Assembly: GCA_016781925.1 (NCBI GenBank)
Contig: JADDPH010000093.1
Location: forward strand, 1-54,673
Direction of reading: 5' to 3'
Source: Sphaerobacteraceae bacterium
Lineage (GTDB): Bacteria; Chloroflexota; Chloroflexia; Thermomicrobiales; UBA6265
Length of the DNA: 54,673 bases
In this document: in pieces, positions 16,721-25,504 of the stretch
How positions within the stretch are numbered: position 1 is the stretch's first letter
How the letters are laid out: the number at the start of each line of letters is the position of its first letter
Notes under the pieces: generated by a model
Told to the model about the DNA's origin: nothing
Databases searched by the model: none
Seen by the model: the letters and a program-made list of their open reading frames with translations, nothing else
Position numbers and translations under genes: made by a program

Positions 16721-17850
16721 TGCGTTTGGTGGCCGTCCGAGGACCCCGGGAGCGCTCCGTCCGCGCCCTGGCGTGTGTTGTCCTTGCCTGCCTGCTTCAG
16801 GAAGCGATTGCGCCGGGCTTGGGAGTTCTAGCCTCTGCCGGCCGGGTGGAAACGCCGTTGCCGGAAGCGGAGCCTGGGATCAATGACGCGCCGATGCCCG
16901 TCACGTTCCCCCGGGACGACGGTCCCCACGATGTCCCGCTGGAGTGGTGGTACTACACCGGGCATCTCTGGACAGAGGACGGTCGGCGCTTTGGGTTTGA
17001 GCAGGTGTTCTTCAAGGCGCAGCGAGCCTCTGGAGATGGGGTCGGCCTCGTCTCCCACGTCGCCATCACCGACAACGAGCGCCGCGTCTTCCAGTACGAC
17101 CAAAGGATCTCCATCCTCCCCGCCCTGCGAACACCGGATACCGGCTTCGATCTCGCGATTGGCAACTGGTCGATGCGCGGCGCGAATGGCGAGGATCGGC
17201 TCGTCGCCAGCACAGAAGCGTACAACCTGGTTCTCGCGTTGCGGTCGACTAAGCCGCCGGCCCTTCACGACGGCGATGGCTACATCGACTACGGCAACGG
17301 ACAGGCGTCCTATTACTACTCCCGGACCCGGATGGCGGTGACGGGCACGCTGGCGGTCAACGGCAAAGGAGAGCGGATTACCGGTGAGGCGTGGATGGAT
17401 CACCAGTGGGGTGACTTCACGACGTACCAGGACGGTGGCTGGGACTGGTACAGCCTCCAACTGGAAGACGGGACAGACGTGATGCTCTATGTGATCCGGA
17501 CCCTGGATGGCAGCCCCTTGATCGTCGACGGTTCGGTGGTGGATGCCAAAGGAACGCTGACGGTCCTCGACCGTGAGGACTTCCGGGCGGTCTCGACCGG
17601 GACCTGGACCAGCCCCGCGACGGGCATCACCTACCCCTCTGGATGGACCGTGGATGTGCCCGTTGTGGGATTGTCACTGACCCTCGAGCCCTCTATGGAA
17701 GATCAGGAACTAGATACCCGCCAAACCACCCAGGTGGTCTACTGGGAGGGTGAGGTTGTCGTTCAAGGCACGCGCAACGGACACCCGATCCGCGGCTTCG
17801 GTTACGTGGAGCTCACGGGCTACGACCACCCCGACGACCTCGTGGCATGA
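16720..17850 (+). CDS. Exported CrtC/AttH-like (lipocalin-type) protein
   Basis: 376 aa. The ATG overlaps the transporter stop as TGATG. Residues 1-40 look like a signal sequence (LACVVLACLLQEAIAPGLGVL). The mature part has the CrtC/AttH family pattern: the PLEWWYYTGHLWTEDGRRFGFEQVFF block, several beta strands, then GEAWMDHQWGD and GWDWYSLQLEDG. CrtC is carotenoid 1,2-hydratase; many relatives are outer-surface lipocalin-like proteins of unknown ligand, and I do not claim a carotenoid role. Translational coupling to the MMPL exporter suggests handling of the same hydrophobic compound. Confidence 0.8.
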   Translation: MRLVAVRGPRERSVRALACVVLACLLQEAIAPGLGVLASAGRVETPLPEAEPGINDAPMPVTFPRDDGPHDVPLEWWYYTGHLWTEDGRRFGFEQVFFKAQRASGDGVGLVSHVAITDNERRVFQYDQRISILPALRTPDTGFDLAIGNWSMRGANGEDRLVASTEAYNLVLALRSTKPPALHDGDGYIDYGNGQASYYYSRTRMAVTGTLAVNGKGERITGEAWMDHQWGDFTTYQDGGWDWYSLQLEDGTDVMLYVIRTLDGSPLIVDGSVVDAKGTLTVLDREDFRAVSTGTWTSPATGITYPSGWTVDVPVVGLSLTLEPSMEDQELDTRQTTQVVYWEGEVVVQGTRNGHPIRGFGYVELTGYDHPDDLVA

Positions 17851-17889
17851 CAAACTGTTGATCCAGACGTGATGAGAGACGAGGGAAGC

Positions 17890-19044
17890 ATGGCCAAGAA
17901 GCCAAAATTGGAGATCCCCGGCCTCGATATCGCCAGGGCGAAACAGTACAGCCGCGTTCGCCTTGGCGTGCTCTTGCTTGGAACCGCGTGGTCCATTGGA
18001 CGGATGGCCTGGCTCGGACTCGGCGGGCGATCCGCTCGACTGCGAGATGTGACCCGCAACCGCGTCCCGGACGAACGCCTGGCGACCCCGACGTTCGTCG
18101 CCGCGATGGCACTGGGCTCCTGGGTCTCCGGGTTGCCCCTCTCCTACCTCGGCGGCCATCGAATCGAGCGGCGGTTCGGGCTCACCAAGCAGACCTCCCG
18201 GGGCTGGTTCTTGGACAGTCTCAAGGGGTTCCTGCTGGGATTGGTGTTCGAGGTGCCGTTGACCACGGCGGCGTACGCCGTCATACGCCGCCGACCGCGT
18301 GATGGATGGGCCATTCTGGCAGGCGCCGCGGTGCCCCTCTCCGTGGCCTTGAGCAACCTGGCTCCGGTGCTGATCCTGCCGCTCTTCAATCGGTTCGAGC
18401 GCCTGGAGGACGAGCCGCTCGTGGGGCGGATCAAACGTTTGGGCGAGCGAGCGGGGGTACCGATCGCCGACGTCTACCGGATGGATATGAGCCGCCAAAC
18501 GCAGAAGGCCAACGCATTTTTCACGGGATTGGGTAACACGAAGCGGATTGTGCTCGGCGACACGATGATTGACCAGTTCACACCGGAGGAGATTGAGGGC
18601 GTCGTGGCTCACGAGCTGGGGCACCAGGTTCATGGAGACATCTGGCGGCTCGTGGCGCTGGGAGGCGCCTACGGGTTTGGGGGAGCCTATGCCGTGCACC
18701 GCCTAGCGCCCCCGTTTATTGCCCGCACTGGGCAACAGAGCCGGATCAAGGGGATAGACGACGAAGCCTCTTTGCCACTCATCGGCTTGGTGACAACGCT
18801 GGTTGCGTTCGCCGCCGCGCCAATCCAGGCTGCGATTAGCCGCGCCATCGAGCGGCGGACCGACCGTTTCGCTCTGGCGCTGACTGGGTCAGGGAGAGCC
18901 TACGCGGCCACGATGCGGCGTTTGGCAACCCAAAATCTGGCCGACCCCGACCCGCCGCGCCTCGTCGTCTTCTTTCTAGGAAGTCACCCGCCAATTGCGG
19001 AGCGCATTGCCACGGCCGAGGCGTTCACCTCCGACGGAGGGTAG
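17890..19044 (+). CDS. M48 family zinc metalloprotease (Ste24/CAAX protease-like)
   Basis: 384 aa. The zinc motif HELGH is at residues 241-245, followed by RRTDRFAL, where the third ligand is expected about 70-75 residues later. About four to five hydrophobic segments flank it, and an N-terminal domain with SYLGGHRIERRFGLTKQT matches the Ste24-type peptidase N-terminal region. The segment NAFFTGLGNTKRIVLGDT is also typical. These membrane proteases do membrane protein quality control in bacteria. I prefer the ATG at 17890 (GAGGGAA just upstream) over GTG 17869. It starts 39 bases after the CrtC-like gene. Confidence 0.88.
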   Translation: MAKKPKLEIPGLDIARAKQYSRVRLGVLLLGTAWSIGRMAWLGLGGRSARLRDVTRNRVPDERLATPTFVAAMALGSWVSGLPLSYLGGHRIERRFGLTKQTSRGWFLDSLKGFLLGLVFEVPLTTAAYAVIRRRPRDGWAILAGAAVPLSVALSNLAPVLILPLFNRFERLEDEPLVGRIKRLGERAGVPIADVYRMDMSRQTQKANAFFTGLGNTKRIVLGDTMIDQFTPEEIEGVVAHELGHQVHGDIWRLVALGGAYGFGGAYAVHRLAPPFIARTGQQSRIKGIDDEASLPLIGLVTTLVAFAAAPIQAAISRAIERRTDRFALALTGSGRAYAATMRRLATQNLADPDPPRLVVFFLGSHPPIAERIATAEAFTSDGG

Positions 19045-19509
19045 AGGCTCGTGAGCGATCACCTGTCGCCAGCCGGAAGATTGCGGTAAACTCCTCTCCT
19101 CGACTGGTCGCCCTTCGCGCGACGCGCTTTCCTGCACTGGTTTGCGTCAATCCTCGCTCCTGCCCGCCTGTGCTGGGTCGTCTCCTGCTGTGCCAATCGG
19201 GGCAGGGGATGAGGTGTCGTCGACACGCGATGGAACGTCGATTTTGGGAAGGATCGGCGGAGTGCGGGCCAGGCGAGCACCTGAGGTGAGCAGTTACCTC
19301 GGGTGCGACGAACGGGGGAGGGGAACCCTGTAGCCCGTGGAGACCAGCATCTTGGGATCACGGGTTTCGAGCCGTGGCGAATCCCCGGGGGATTTCGTCT
19401 TCCCGGGGTGTCCCTGAGGTTTACGCTGCGATGATGAAGGTGCGATACGTCACCGCCACGGCGTCGCGGGGAAGCGAACTGCCGTAGGCGGAGCGTTGGG
19501 TGGGGGACG
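19045..19509. other. Structured intergenic region without a gene
   Basis: About 465 bases with no convincing coding frame. A TAAACT -10-like box lies at 19087-19092. Three inverted repeats follow: an 11-bp stem at 19277-19306, CCCGTG/CACGGG around 19334-19363, and CCCCGGG/CCCGGGG around 19383-19407. Together these suggest a structured RNA or long leader for the gene at 19510. It matches no riboswitch consensus that I could recall. Confidence 0.4.
19277..19306 (+). other. Hairpin in the 19.3 kb intergenic region
   Basis: GCACCTGAGGT (19277-19287) pairs with ACCTCGGGTGC (19296-19306) over 11 bp with one G-T wobble and an 8-base loop. No T-run follows, so it is not a standard terminator. Confidence 0.5.
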
Positions 19510-19896
19510 ATGACTGACCTTCTCGTAAGGTGGGCTTGGCGTGGAGCCGAAGACGTGCCGATCCAGATCCGGCAGGATGGCGGAGGGGGGCTGGTGGGGA
19601 GCTTCTCCGGCGGCAAGGCTGACGTAGAGTCGTTTGTCTGGCGGCAAGGGCGGGCGGAGGTGACACTCCAGCGGGAGGGCAAGGAGTGGAGCGTCGTCTA
19701 CACATCCGTAGGACGACTCCTCGGGCCGCGCCAGGTCATCTACGCGCAGAAACACCGGCGGGCCACACATGCGGCTTGGGATGTGATGGCCAGAGTGATC
19801 CGGGCATCCCGCGACGAGGAGGAAGGCTTGCGGGTCGCTCGGAGCGCAGCCCAGTGGATGCGCTCCGCTAACCTTCCGGACGAGACGGACGACTAA
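19510..19896 (+). CDS. Conserved-looking hypothetical protein
   Basis: 128 aa, ATG preceded by GGTGGGGG. I recognise no domain. The sequence is soluble and charged, with beta-like N-terminal stretches (VPIQIRQDG, AEVTLQREG, EWSVVYTS) and a helical C-terminal half ending in acidic residues. It is placed between the M48 protease and mutM on the same strand. Composition is like neighbouring real genes, and the ribosome site is good, which is the main reason for calling it. Confidence 0.6.
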   Translation: MTDLLVRWAWRGAEDVPIQIRQDGGGGLVGSFSGGKADVESFVWRQGRAEVTLQREGKEWSVVYTSVGRLLGPRQVIYAQKHRRATHAAWDVMARVIRASRDEEEGLRVARSAAQWMRSANLPDETDD

Positions 19897-20088
19897 CGGA
19901 ATCCCGCCTTGGCCGATCGCAGGCGCTGAGGCCACAGGTTTTCGTGACGGGTGGCCTCCCTGGAGACAGGTCGAACGGGGCCCGATCCTAGCCGCGGCGA
20001 CGTTGAGTCCTCGGGTTCAGCGACCGACGGGAACGAATGGGGATGCCCTCGGCGACCCGGCGGAGGGAAGTTAGGGAGTTAGGGTGCC

Positions 20089-20955
20089 TTGCCGGAGCTA
20101 CCGGAGGTTGAGACGATCCGCCGGATCGTTGAGCGAGGGTTGGTCGGTCGCGAGATCGAAGCGATCGATCTTCGCCTGCCCAAGCTGCTCCGCACCTCGC
20201 CACTCCCGACGCTCGAACCACTCATCGGTCAGCGTGTCCTCGCGGCTAGACGGCGGGCCAAAGTCCTGGTGATCGACTACTCCGGTAGTCTCAGCCTGAT
20301 GATCCATTTCAAGCTGGCAGGGCAACTGTCGGTCCACACCGAGGGGGGAGATCGTCATACCGCCGGTCATCCCGTCCCGGACCCGTTAGGACCATACCCC
20401 CATCGAACGACCCATCTGATCGTGCGGTTCTCCGGCGGAGCGATCGCCTATCTGAGCGATGTGCGTCAGTTCGGGTGGCTGCGGCTGCTTCCGACGCCTC
20501 AGGTCGAATGGGCCCTTGACGGCTTTGGCTTCGGCCCGGAAGCGGTGGGCGACGGCTCGATCGGCCGTGAGGATCTTGCGGCGCGGCTCGCGCGCCGGCG
20601 CATCCCCGTGAAACTCGCTCTGCTGGACCAGGGCGTGCTTGCCGGGCTCGGCAACATCTACGTCGACGAGGCACTTCACCGCGCTCGCCTCCATCCTGAG
20701 CGCCCGGCCAACAGTCTCCATGATGACGAACTGGACCGTCTCCATGCTGCCATCTCCTGGTCGTTGGAGCGCGGGATCGAGCAGGGCGGCGCCAAGATCG
20801 TTCACAACCGGGCCTACCCGCGCGATGGCTTCCCCCAGGTCCATGCCCGGGTGAACGAACCCTGCCCAACATGCGCCACCCCGGTCGTCAAAATCCGTGT
20901 CGGCGGTCGCGGCACCTATCTTTGTCCGGGTTGCCAGCAACTGGCTGGTCGCTAG
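20089..20955 (+). CDS. mutM: Formamidopyrimidine-DNA glycosylase
   Basis: 288 aa. Removes oxidised purines such as 8-oxoguanine and nicks the abasic site. It starts with TTG and reads MPELPEVETIRR: the N-terminal Pro (catalytic after Met removal) and Glu3 are in place. The central DNA-binding helix-two-turn-helix has GLGNIYVDEALHRA, and the C-terminus has a Cys4 zinc finger (CPTC ... CPGC). All key residues are present. Its TAG stop overlaps the convergent M42 peptidase stop within one CTAG. Confidence 0.95.
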   Translation: MPELPEVETIRRIVERGLVGREIEAIDLRLPKLLRTSPLPTLEPLIGQRVLAARRRAKVLVIDYSGSLSLMIHFKLAGQLSVHTEGGDRHTAGHPVPDPLGPYPHRTTHLIVRFSGGAIAYLSDVRQFGWLRLLPTPQVEWALDGFGFGPEAVGDGSIGREDLAARLARRRIPVKLALLDQGVLAGLGNIYVDEALHRARLHPERPANSLHDDELDRLHAAISWSLERGIEQGGAKIVHNRAYPRDGFPQVHARVNEPCPTCATPVVKIRVGGRGTYLCPGCQQLAGR

Positions 20956-22010
20956 GGGCGAAAGTCGGACTCCGGCGTGATGGTACGGGCGAACTCGGCG
21001 ATCAACCGGGCAGCATTGTCCAGGTCGGTCAAACTGACAACCTCGTTGGGGGAGTGCATGTAACGGTTCGGGATGGAAACGAGGCCTGTCGCCGTGCCGG
21101 CGCCGGATCGAATCATCGCATCGGCGTCGGTCCCGCTAGAGCGGCCTGCTCCCTGCACCGGACAGGTAAGCCCGAGCCGCTCCCCGGCTGCTTGGAGCCC
21201 CTCAAAGACGATGGGATTGATCGACGAGCCGCGCGTCAGCACCGGCCCGCCCCCAAGCTTGACGTCGCCGTCGGACTTCTTATTGGCCCCGGGGTAGTCC
21301 GTCGCGTGCGTGACGTCGATCGCGATTGCCACATCGGGCGCAATCCGGAATGACGCGGTAAAGGCGCCGGCGAACGAGATCTCCTCCTGGGTGGCCGCGA
21401 GGGCGTAGACATCCACGTCTGGCCGTTCGTCCGCGAGCAGCCGTGCGGCCTCCAGGGCGACGAAGGCGCCAACCCGGTTATCCATGCTGCGGGAGACGCT
21501 AAGGTCATCCGTGAGGGTCACGAACCCCGCGTCGATTACGGCGGCGTCGCCGACAGCCACCCGAGCTTTGGCAGCCTCACGACCGGCGGCTCCGATGTCG
21601 AACCAGAGGTCGCGGGTCTCGGTCACCTTCTTCCGGTCATCGTCGCGAAGGAGGTGGGCCGCCTTCTTGCCAACCACCCCAAGCACCTCCCCGTTCCGGG
21701 TGGCGATGCGCACCCGCTGGCCGATTACTACTTGGTCATCCCAGCCGCCAATCTGCTCGAACCAGAGAAAGCCCTCCTCGTCGATATGGGTGATGAGGAA
21801 CCCGATCTCGTCGATGTGCCCCTCGATGACGACCTTGGGACGGCCATCCCGCCGGAGACGAGCGTAGGAATTGCCGAGGACATCACCGTAGACCTCGTCA
21901 GCGAAGGTCTCAGCTTCCTGGCGCCACACCCGCGCCGGTGCGCGCTCGTAGCCAGAAGGGCCGGGGGCGTCGAGCAGGCGCCGAAGGAAGTCGGAGGCTC
22001 GCTGGTCCAT
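20952..22010 (-). CDS. M42 family metallo-aminopeptidase
   Basis: 352 aa. M42 enzymes (glutamyl aminopeptidase, tetrahedral TET peptidases) trim peptides in the cytoplasm as large oligomers. Metal-site motifs are visible: VIEGHIDEIGFLI, SMDNRVGA, the catalytic TQEEIS, AIDVTHATD and a late His in RYMHSPNE. I take the ATG at 22010, nine bases after AAAGGA, giving a start MDQRASDFLRRLLDAPGPSGYE that fits the family; an upstream start would add 42 atypical residues. It converges on mutM and shares a CTAG palindrome for both stop codons. Confidence 0.9.
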   Translation of the reverse strand: MDQRASDFLRRLLDAPGPSGYERAPARVWRQEAETFADEVYGDVLGNSYARLRRDGRPKVVIEGHIDEIGFLITHIDEEGFLWFEQIGGWDDQVVIGQRVRIATRNGEVLGVVGKKAAHLLRDDDRKKVTETRDLWFDIGAAGREAAKARVAVGDAAVIDAGFVTLTDDLSVSRSMDNRVGAFVALEAARLLADERPDVDVYALAATQEEISFAGAFTASFRIAPDVAIAIDVTHATDYPGANKKSDGDVKLGGGPVLTRGSSINPIVFEGLQAAGERLGLTCPVQGAGRSSGTDADAMIRSGAGTATGLVSIPNRYMHSPNEVVSLTDLDNAARLIAEFARTITPESDFRP

Positions 22011-22151
22011 CTCGTGAAGGTCCTTTCTCAATTGCTCACTTGCGATGTATGACGGCTTTCGCTTGTCGGGTGGTCCGCCTGTGGGTCCACCGCCGACCGG
22101 CGTAGGCCCGGCGGATGATACAACCCGGCGTGCCACGCTGACCGTGAGCTG

Positions 22152-22880
22152 CTACCGGTGTTCGCCTAGGGCGCGCCGAATGGGAGGAGCGAGGAGGTCG
22201 GCGAGGCGGGCGTGGCCGCGTGCCGAGAGGAGGATCTCCGGGTCGTCCAGGTACTGAACATGCACCGCGATGTCTTCGGGTCCGACGCGGTCATCAATCA
22301 CCACTGCGCCAAGTGCCGACCCTAGCCGCATGATGGAGGCGTTCCAGCGCTCCACATGAAGGCGAAGGAGTTCCTGGGAGAAGCCGATGGACTCGAGCTC
22401 TGGCTGGCCCGTGACATCCGGCACCGTGGCAAGGACGAGTGCGCATCCCGCGGCCGAGAGCCGTGCGAGGACCGCGAGAAGATCCTCCTCGAAGGCGTCA
22501 ATGGAGATTCCACCTAGCAGATCGTCCAGCCCGGTCCAGAGGGCAGCCACATCCGGTGCAGAATCGAGGCCCTCCGGGAGCTGGTCGCGTCGGACCTCGG
22601 CGACCGTCGCGCGGGGAGTTGACAGGTCGTACCCGACGGCTTCCGGCGGGAGCCTCTCGCTCAACAGGGAGACCCATGTGGCGGGCGGCTCATCCTGGTC
22701 CGCGCGCTCCATTGTCCCAGATGAGCCCAGGGCGAGCCAAACTTGGCGTTTTGGGTTAGGCGAGCGACGCGGCGGCGGGTGGAGATCGGCCTCGGGCTCG
22801 GGCGTCTCGGTCGCGTAGGCGGCAACTACCGCGACCAAAGCGCACAGGACCATCGCGAGGACGAGCCAGTACCCGATCAA
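22152..22880 (-). CDS. SGNH/GDSL-like hydrolase, membrane-anchored
   Basis: 242 aa. One N-terminal membrane helix or signal anchor (residues 1-21) is followed by a Pro-rich linker and an SGNH-type domain. Block I reads ALGSSGTMERAD instead of GDS, keeping the nucleophile Ser but changing the preceding Asp. Block III reads WTGLDDLLGG where GxND is expected. Block V keeps the His (SARGHARLADLL) without the usual Asp three residues before. The layout fits the SGNH hydrolase family, but several catalytic positions are altered, so activity is doubtful. It lies downstream of HMG-CoA lyase on the same strand. Confidence 0.6.
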   Translation of the reverse strand: MIGYWLVLAMVLCALVAVVAAYATETPEPEADLHPPPRRSPNPKRQVWLALGSSGTMERADQDEPPATWVSLLSERLPPEAVGYDLSTPRATVAEVRRDQLPEGLDSAPDVAALWTGLDDLLGGISIDAFEEDLLAVLARLSAAGCALVLATVPDVTGQPELESIGFSQELLRLHVERWNASIMRLGSALGAVVIDDRVGPEDIAVHVQYLDDPEILLSARGHARLADLLAPPIRRALGEHR

Positions 22881-23035
22881 GAGTAAGCTGCCAAACGAAC
22901 AAAAGGCTTTCCGGCCGAATGCTGTCGTGGACCGGTGACGCTTCGAATTCCATGTTCCAAGCGCGTTCCTTGGCGGCGGTCACCGGCAGATGTCTGCGGA
23001 AGATTGGTAGCGCGGGTAAGCCGCACGGCCATCAG

Positions 23036-23926
23036 CTAGGCCGGTGCCGGATGGGACGATGCCATCCGCAAGGCAGCGACCGCGGAAGTCACCTTGCCCG
23101 TGTCGACCCCGGTCCCGATGCCGCGATGTTCGAGATGGGAGACGAGGGTTTCGGTGGCGAGATTGCCCGGCGCGCCGGGTGCAAAGGGGCACCCCCCGAG
23201 GCCACCGGCGGAGCTGTCAAAGGTTCGGATGCCGGCGTGAAGTCCGGCATCAACGTTCGCCAACGCCATCCCTCCGGTGTCGTGGAAATGGAGCGCCAAG
23301 CGATCGACGGGCACATCCGCAAGGAGGTCGTCCAGAAGCGCATCGACCTCCGGCGGCGTCGCGGCCCCGATCGTGTCGGCAATCGCCACCTCGTCGCAGC
23401 CGAGGTCGAGAAGGCGATGGGCCACGGCCACGACGGCGTCCGGGAGAACGGAACCGCTGTAGGGGCAATGAAAGGCGACGGAGATATAGCCGCGGAGCCA
23501 GAGACGATCGGACCGGGCGCGGGAGGCGATGGCCGCAAACCGCTCGAACGTCTCGTCGATCGATCCCCGCAAATTGGCCTGGCTGAACGCCTCAGTGGCC
23601 GATGCGAAGACGGCGATGGCATCGGCTCCGGCCGCCAATGCTCGGTCCAGACCTCGGAGGTTTGGCACCAGCACCGGATACCGGACACCTTTGCGCCGTC
23701 TGACACGGCTCAACACCTCCGCGGCGTCCACGAGCTGTGGAACGGCCGAGGGGCTGACAAAGCTCGTGACCTCAACGACGGGCAGACCGGCGTCCGCGAG
23801 TGCCTCGACGAAGGCGACCTTCACCTCGGTCGGAACGAGCGCCGGTTCGGTCTGCAGGCCGTCCCGGGGACCAACTTCGACGATGGTCACCCGCCGAGGG
23901 ATCTCCTCTTCAGTCAATTCAGGCAT
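23036..23926 (-). CDS. mvaB: Hydroxymethylglutaryl-CoA lyase
   Basis: 296 aa from the second of two nearby ATGs (23926), which has GAGGG at good spacing; the first (23932) abuts that site. HMG-CoA lyase cleaves HMG-CoA to acetoacetate and acetyl-CoA at the end of leucine degradation. Motifs of the DRE-TIM family are present: VGPRDGLQTE at the first strand, EVTSFVSPSAVPQL, LHFHDTGGMALAN for metal binding, and the signature GLGGCPFAPGAPGNLATE with the catalytic Cys. No other leucine-degradation genes are nearby. Confidence 0.93.
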   Translation of the reverse strand: MPELTEEEIPRRVTIVEVGPRDGLQTEPALVPTEVKVAFVEALADAGLPVVEVTSFVSPSAVPQLVDAAEVLSRVRRRKGVRYPVLVPNLRGLDRALAAGADAIAVFASATEAFSQANLRGSIDETFERFAAIASRARSDRLWLRGYISVAFHCPYSGSVLPDAVVAVAHRLLDLGCDEVAIADTIGAATPPEVDALLDDLLADVPVDRLALHFHDTGGMALANVDAGLHAGIRTFDSSAGGLGGCPFAPGAPGNLATETLVSHLEHRGIGTGVDTGKVTSAVAALRMASSHPAPA

Positions 23927-24354
23927 GGGCATCCCTCTGCTTCAGGCACGTGTAATCGAGAGGACCGACGGACTACCTCCGTACAGCCGGGCACCCGTCT
24001 CGCCGACGACCAGACCCACGGGCGTAGCGGAAGGCTATCTTGTCGGCCCAGGGATGGGGACGGTCCAGGGCCCTGGTTCCTCTCCTGTCACCAAGGAAAG
24101 GATACGGGATAGAGACTTCTGAGAGACCTCCTACCGCACCCACGACCTCGTCTTAGTCGCGCCGATGGTGCTCACCGCTGCTGGGGCGGACGACACCGTC
24201 AAAGGCATCTGGATGCGGACGATGGGAATGGCCGCGCTGCTCGGTGCAGGGGTCGGCGCTCCGCAGTTGGTCGTTGACGCCGTTGGTGATGTCAGCCTGG
24301 GCACCGGATCTGGCGAAGTTGTTGCAATGACGGCCGGCACACGGGTCAACCGGC
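23927..24354. other. Intergenic, with possible out-of-frame lipoprotein tail
   Basis: About 430 bases between HMG-CoA lyase and the lipoprotein. The half next to the lipoprotein (24131-24354, minus strand) is open in another frame and encodes Pro/Thr/Ser/Ala-rich sequence like the lipoprotein itself; see the finding. The remainder, 23927-24130, should hold the lyase promoter, but I see no clear -35/-10 pair. Confidence 0.4.
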
Positions 24355-25227
24355 TCAGTGTCCTTTGGGTCGCCGATGAGACCAGGGCGGCGGTGGGATG
24401 ACACCAGCGGTGCGTGCCAGCATCACGGTCGATGCCGCGGTGGGAGACGGACTTGGGGACGGGGTGAAGGTAGCGGTCGGAGCAGGTGTTGGGGTGAGGG
24501 AGGGGGCCGCGGCAAAGAGCGGGGGTGCTGGAACTGCTCCGGAAGTCGGTGCGGGGATCGGTGTCGATGCCGGTTGCATGGTTGGAGACTGGGTAGCCGT
24601 TGGAGGCGGCGGCGCGGTCGCTACTGAGGTGGCCGTAGGCCCGGGAGTTGCCGTTGGTGACGGCACCGGCGTGGGTGACGGGGTAGGAGACAGGAGCATG
24701 ACAGCCGTTGGCGGCAGCGGGATTACACCCCTCGTCGGTGCCGGTGCAATGGTAGGCGTTGGGGTTGGCGCAGGCGTCGCGGTCCTGGTGGGCGGCGCCG
24801 TCACGCTCACCGCTGGGCTTGGCACCGGCGTGGCCGTGTCCAGGGGCACGAGCGTGGGTGGCAGCATCAAGAGACCGCTGGTTGGCGCGGGGCCGGGCGC
24901 CGAGGTGCCGGGGGCTTGGGCTGCTGGCGAGCCCTCGCCCGCGGACTCTTCAAGCGGCGAAGCACCCGCTTCTAATGTTGCGGTTCCGGCCCGCGTTGGC
25001 GTTGCGACCGCCGCCTCTGGTGTTGGGGAAGCGTTGCCTGGGGTAGTGGCTTCGATCACGGGGGCGGTCGTGGCGACCGCTTGGGCTGCAGGAGCAGCCG
25101 GAGCGACTGTGGGAGGAGCGGTGGGGTTGGGCTCTTCCCGATCTCCGCAAGCGGCCAGCACAAGCGGAACCAAGAGGCCAAGAAGCACCAGCCGGGTCAG
25201 GCGTTGGGCAGCTTGTCCACGTTGCAT
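24355..25227 (-). CDS. Lipoprotein with long Pro/Thr-rich repeats
   Basis: 290 aa. Begins at ATG 25227, five bases after GAGG. Residues 1-27 form a lipoprotein signal with lipobox LVLAAC (Cys27), so the protein is predicted to be lipid-anchored outside the membrane. The rest is almost entirely Pro, Thr, Ala, Ser and Val, with four imperfect repeats opening with PTSGLLMLPP, PTRGVIPLPP, PTSGAVPAPP and ARTAGVIPPP, each followed by TPTPTP-type linkers. No enzymatic domain is visible; a cell-surface spacer is the likely role. The frame ends abruptly in a basic SHRRPKGH tail inside the fourth repeat, suggesting a frameshift. Confidence 0.6.
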   Translation of the reverse strand: MQRGQAAQRLTRLVLLGLLVPLVLAACGDREEPNPTAPPTVAPAAPAAQAVATTAPVIEATTPGNASPTPEAAVATPTRAGTATLEAGASPLEESAGEGSPAAQAPGTSAPGPAPTSGLLMLPPTLVPLDTATPVPSPAVSVTAPPTRTATPAPTPTPTIAPAPTRGVIPLPPTAVMLLSPTPSPTPVPSPTATPGPTATSVATAPPPPTATQSPTMQPASTPIPAPTSGAVPAPPLFAAAPSLTPTPAPTATFTPSPSPSPTAASTVMLARTAGVIPPPPWSHRRPKGH

Positions 25228-25504
25228 CCGTCCTCTTTGTTGCGTGGAGCCGGAAGTCACCCCGCCTGCCGGTCCGCGGCTGCCGATTCCTCCCCAGCTG
25301 CTGGGGATCCCTTTGGAATGCGGTCATCCAGGGGCGGTTGAAGCATCCGCAACGAAGGTATTTGGTGGGGAGAACAGTCGACGCCCAATATTTGAATCCC
25401 GCTACCCTTCCTCCCGAAAAGGACGTGGGTCGATCAGCTCGGCCTTGGCAGAATGGCTCGGTAGACCAGCATCGGGCTGCGCGATGGTGGCTCCGGGGAG
25501 GAAG

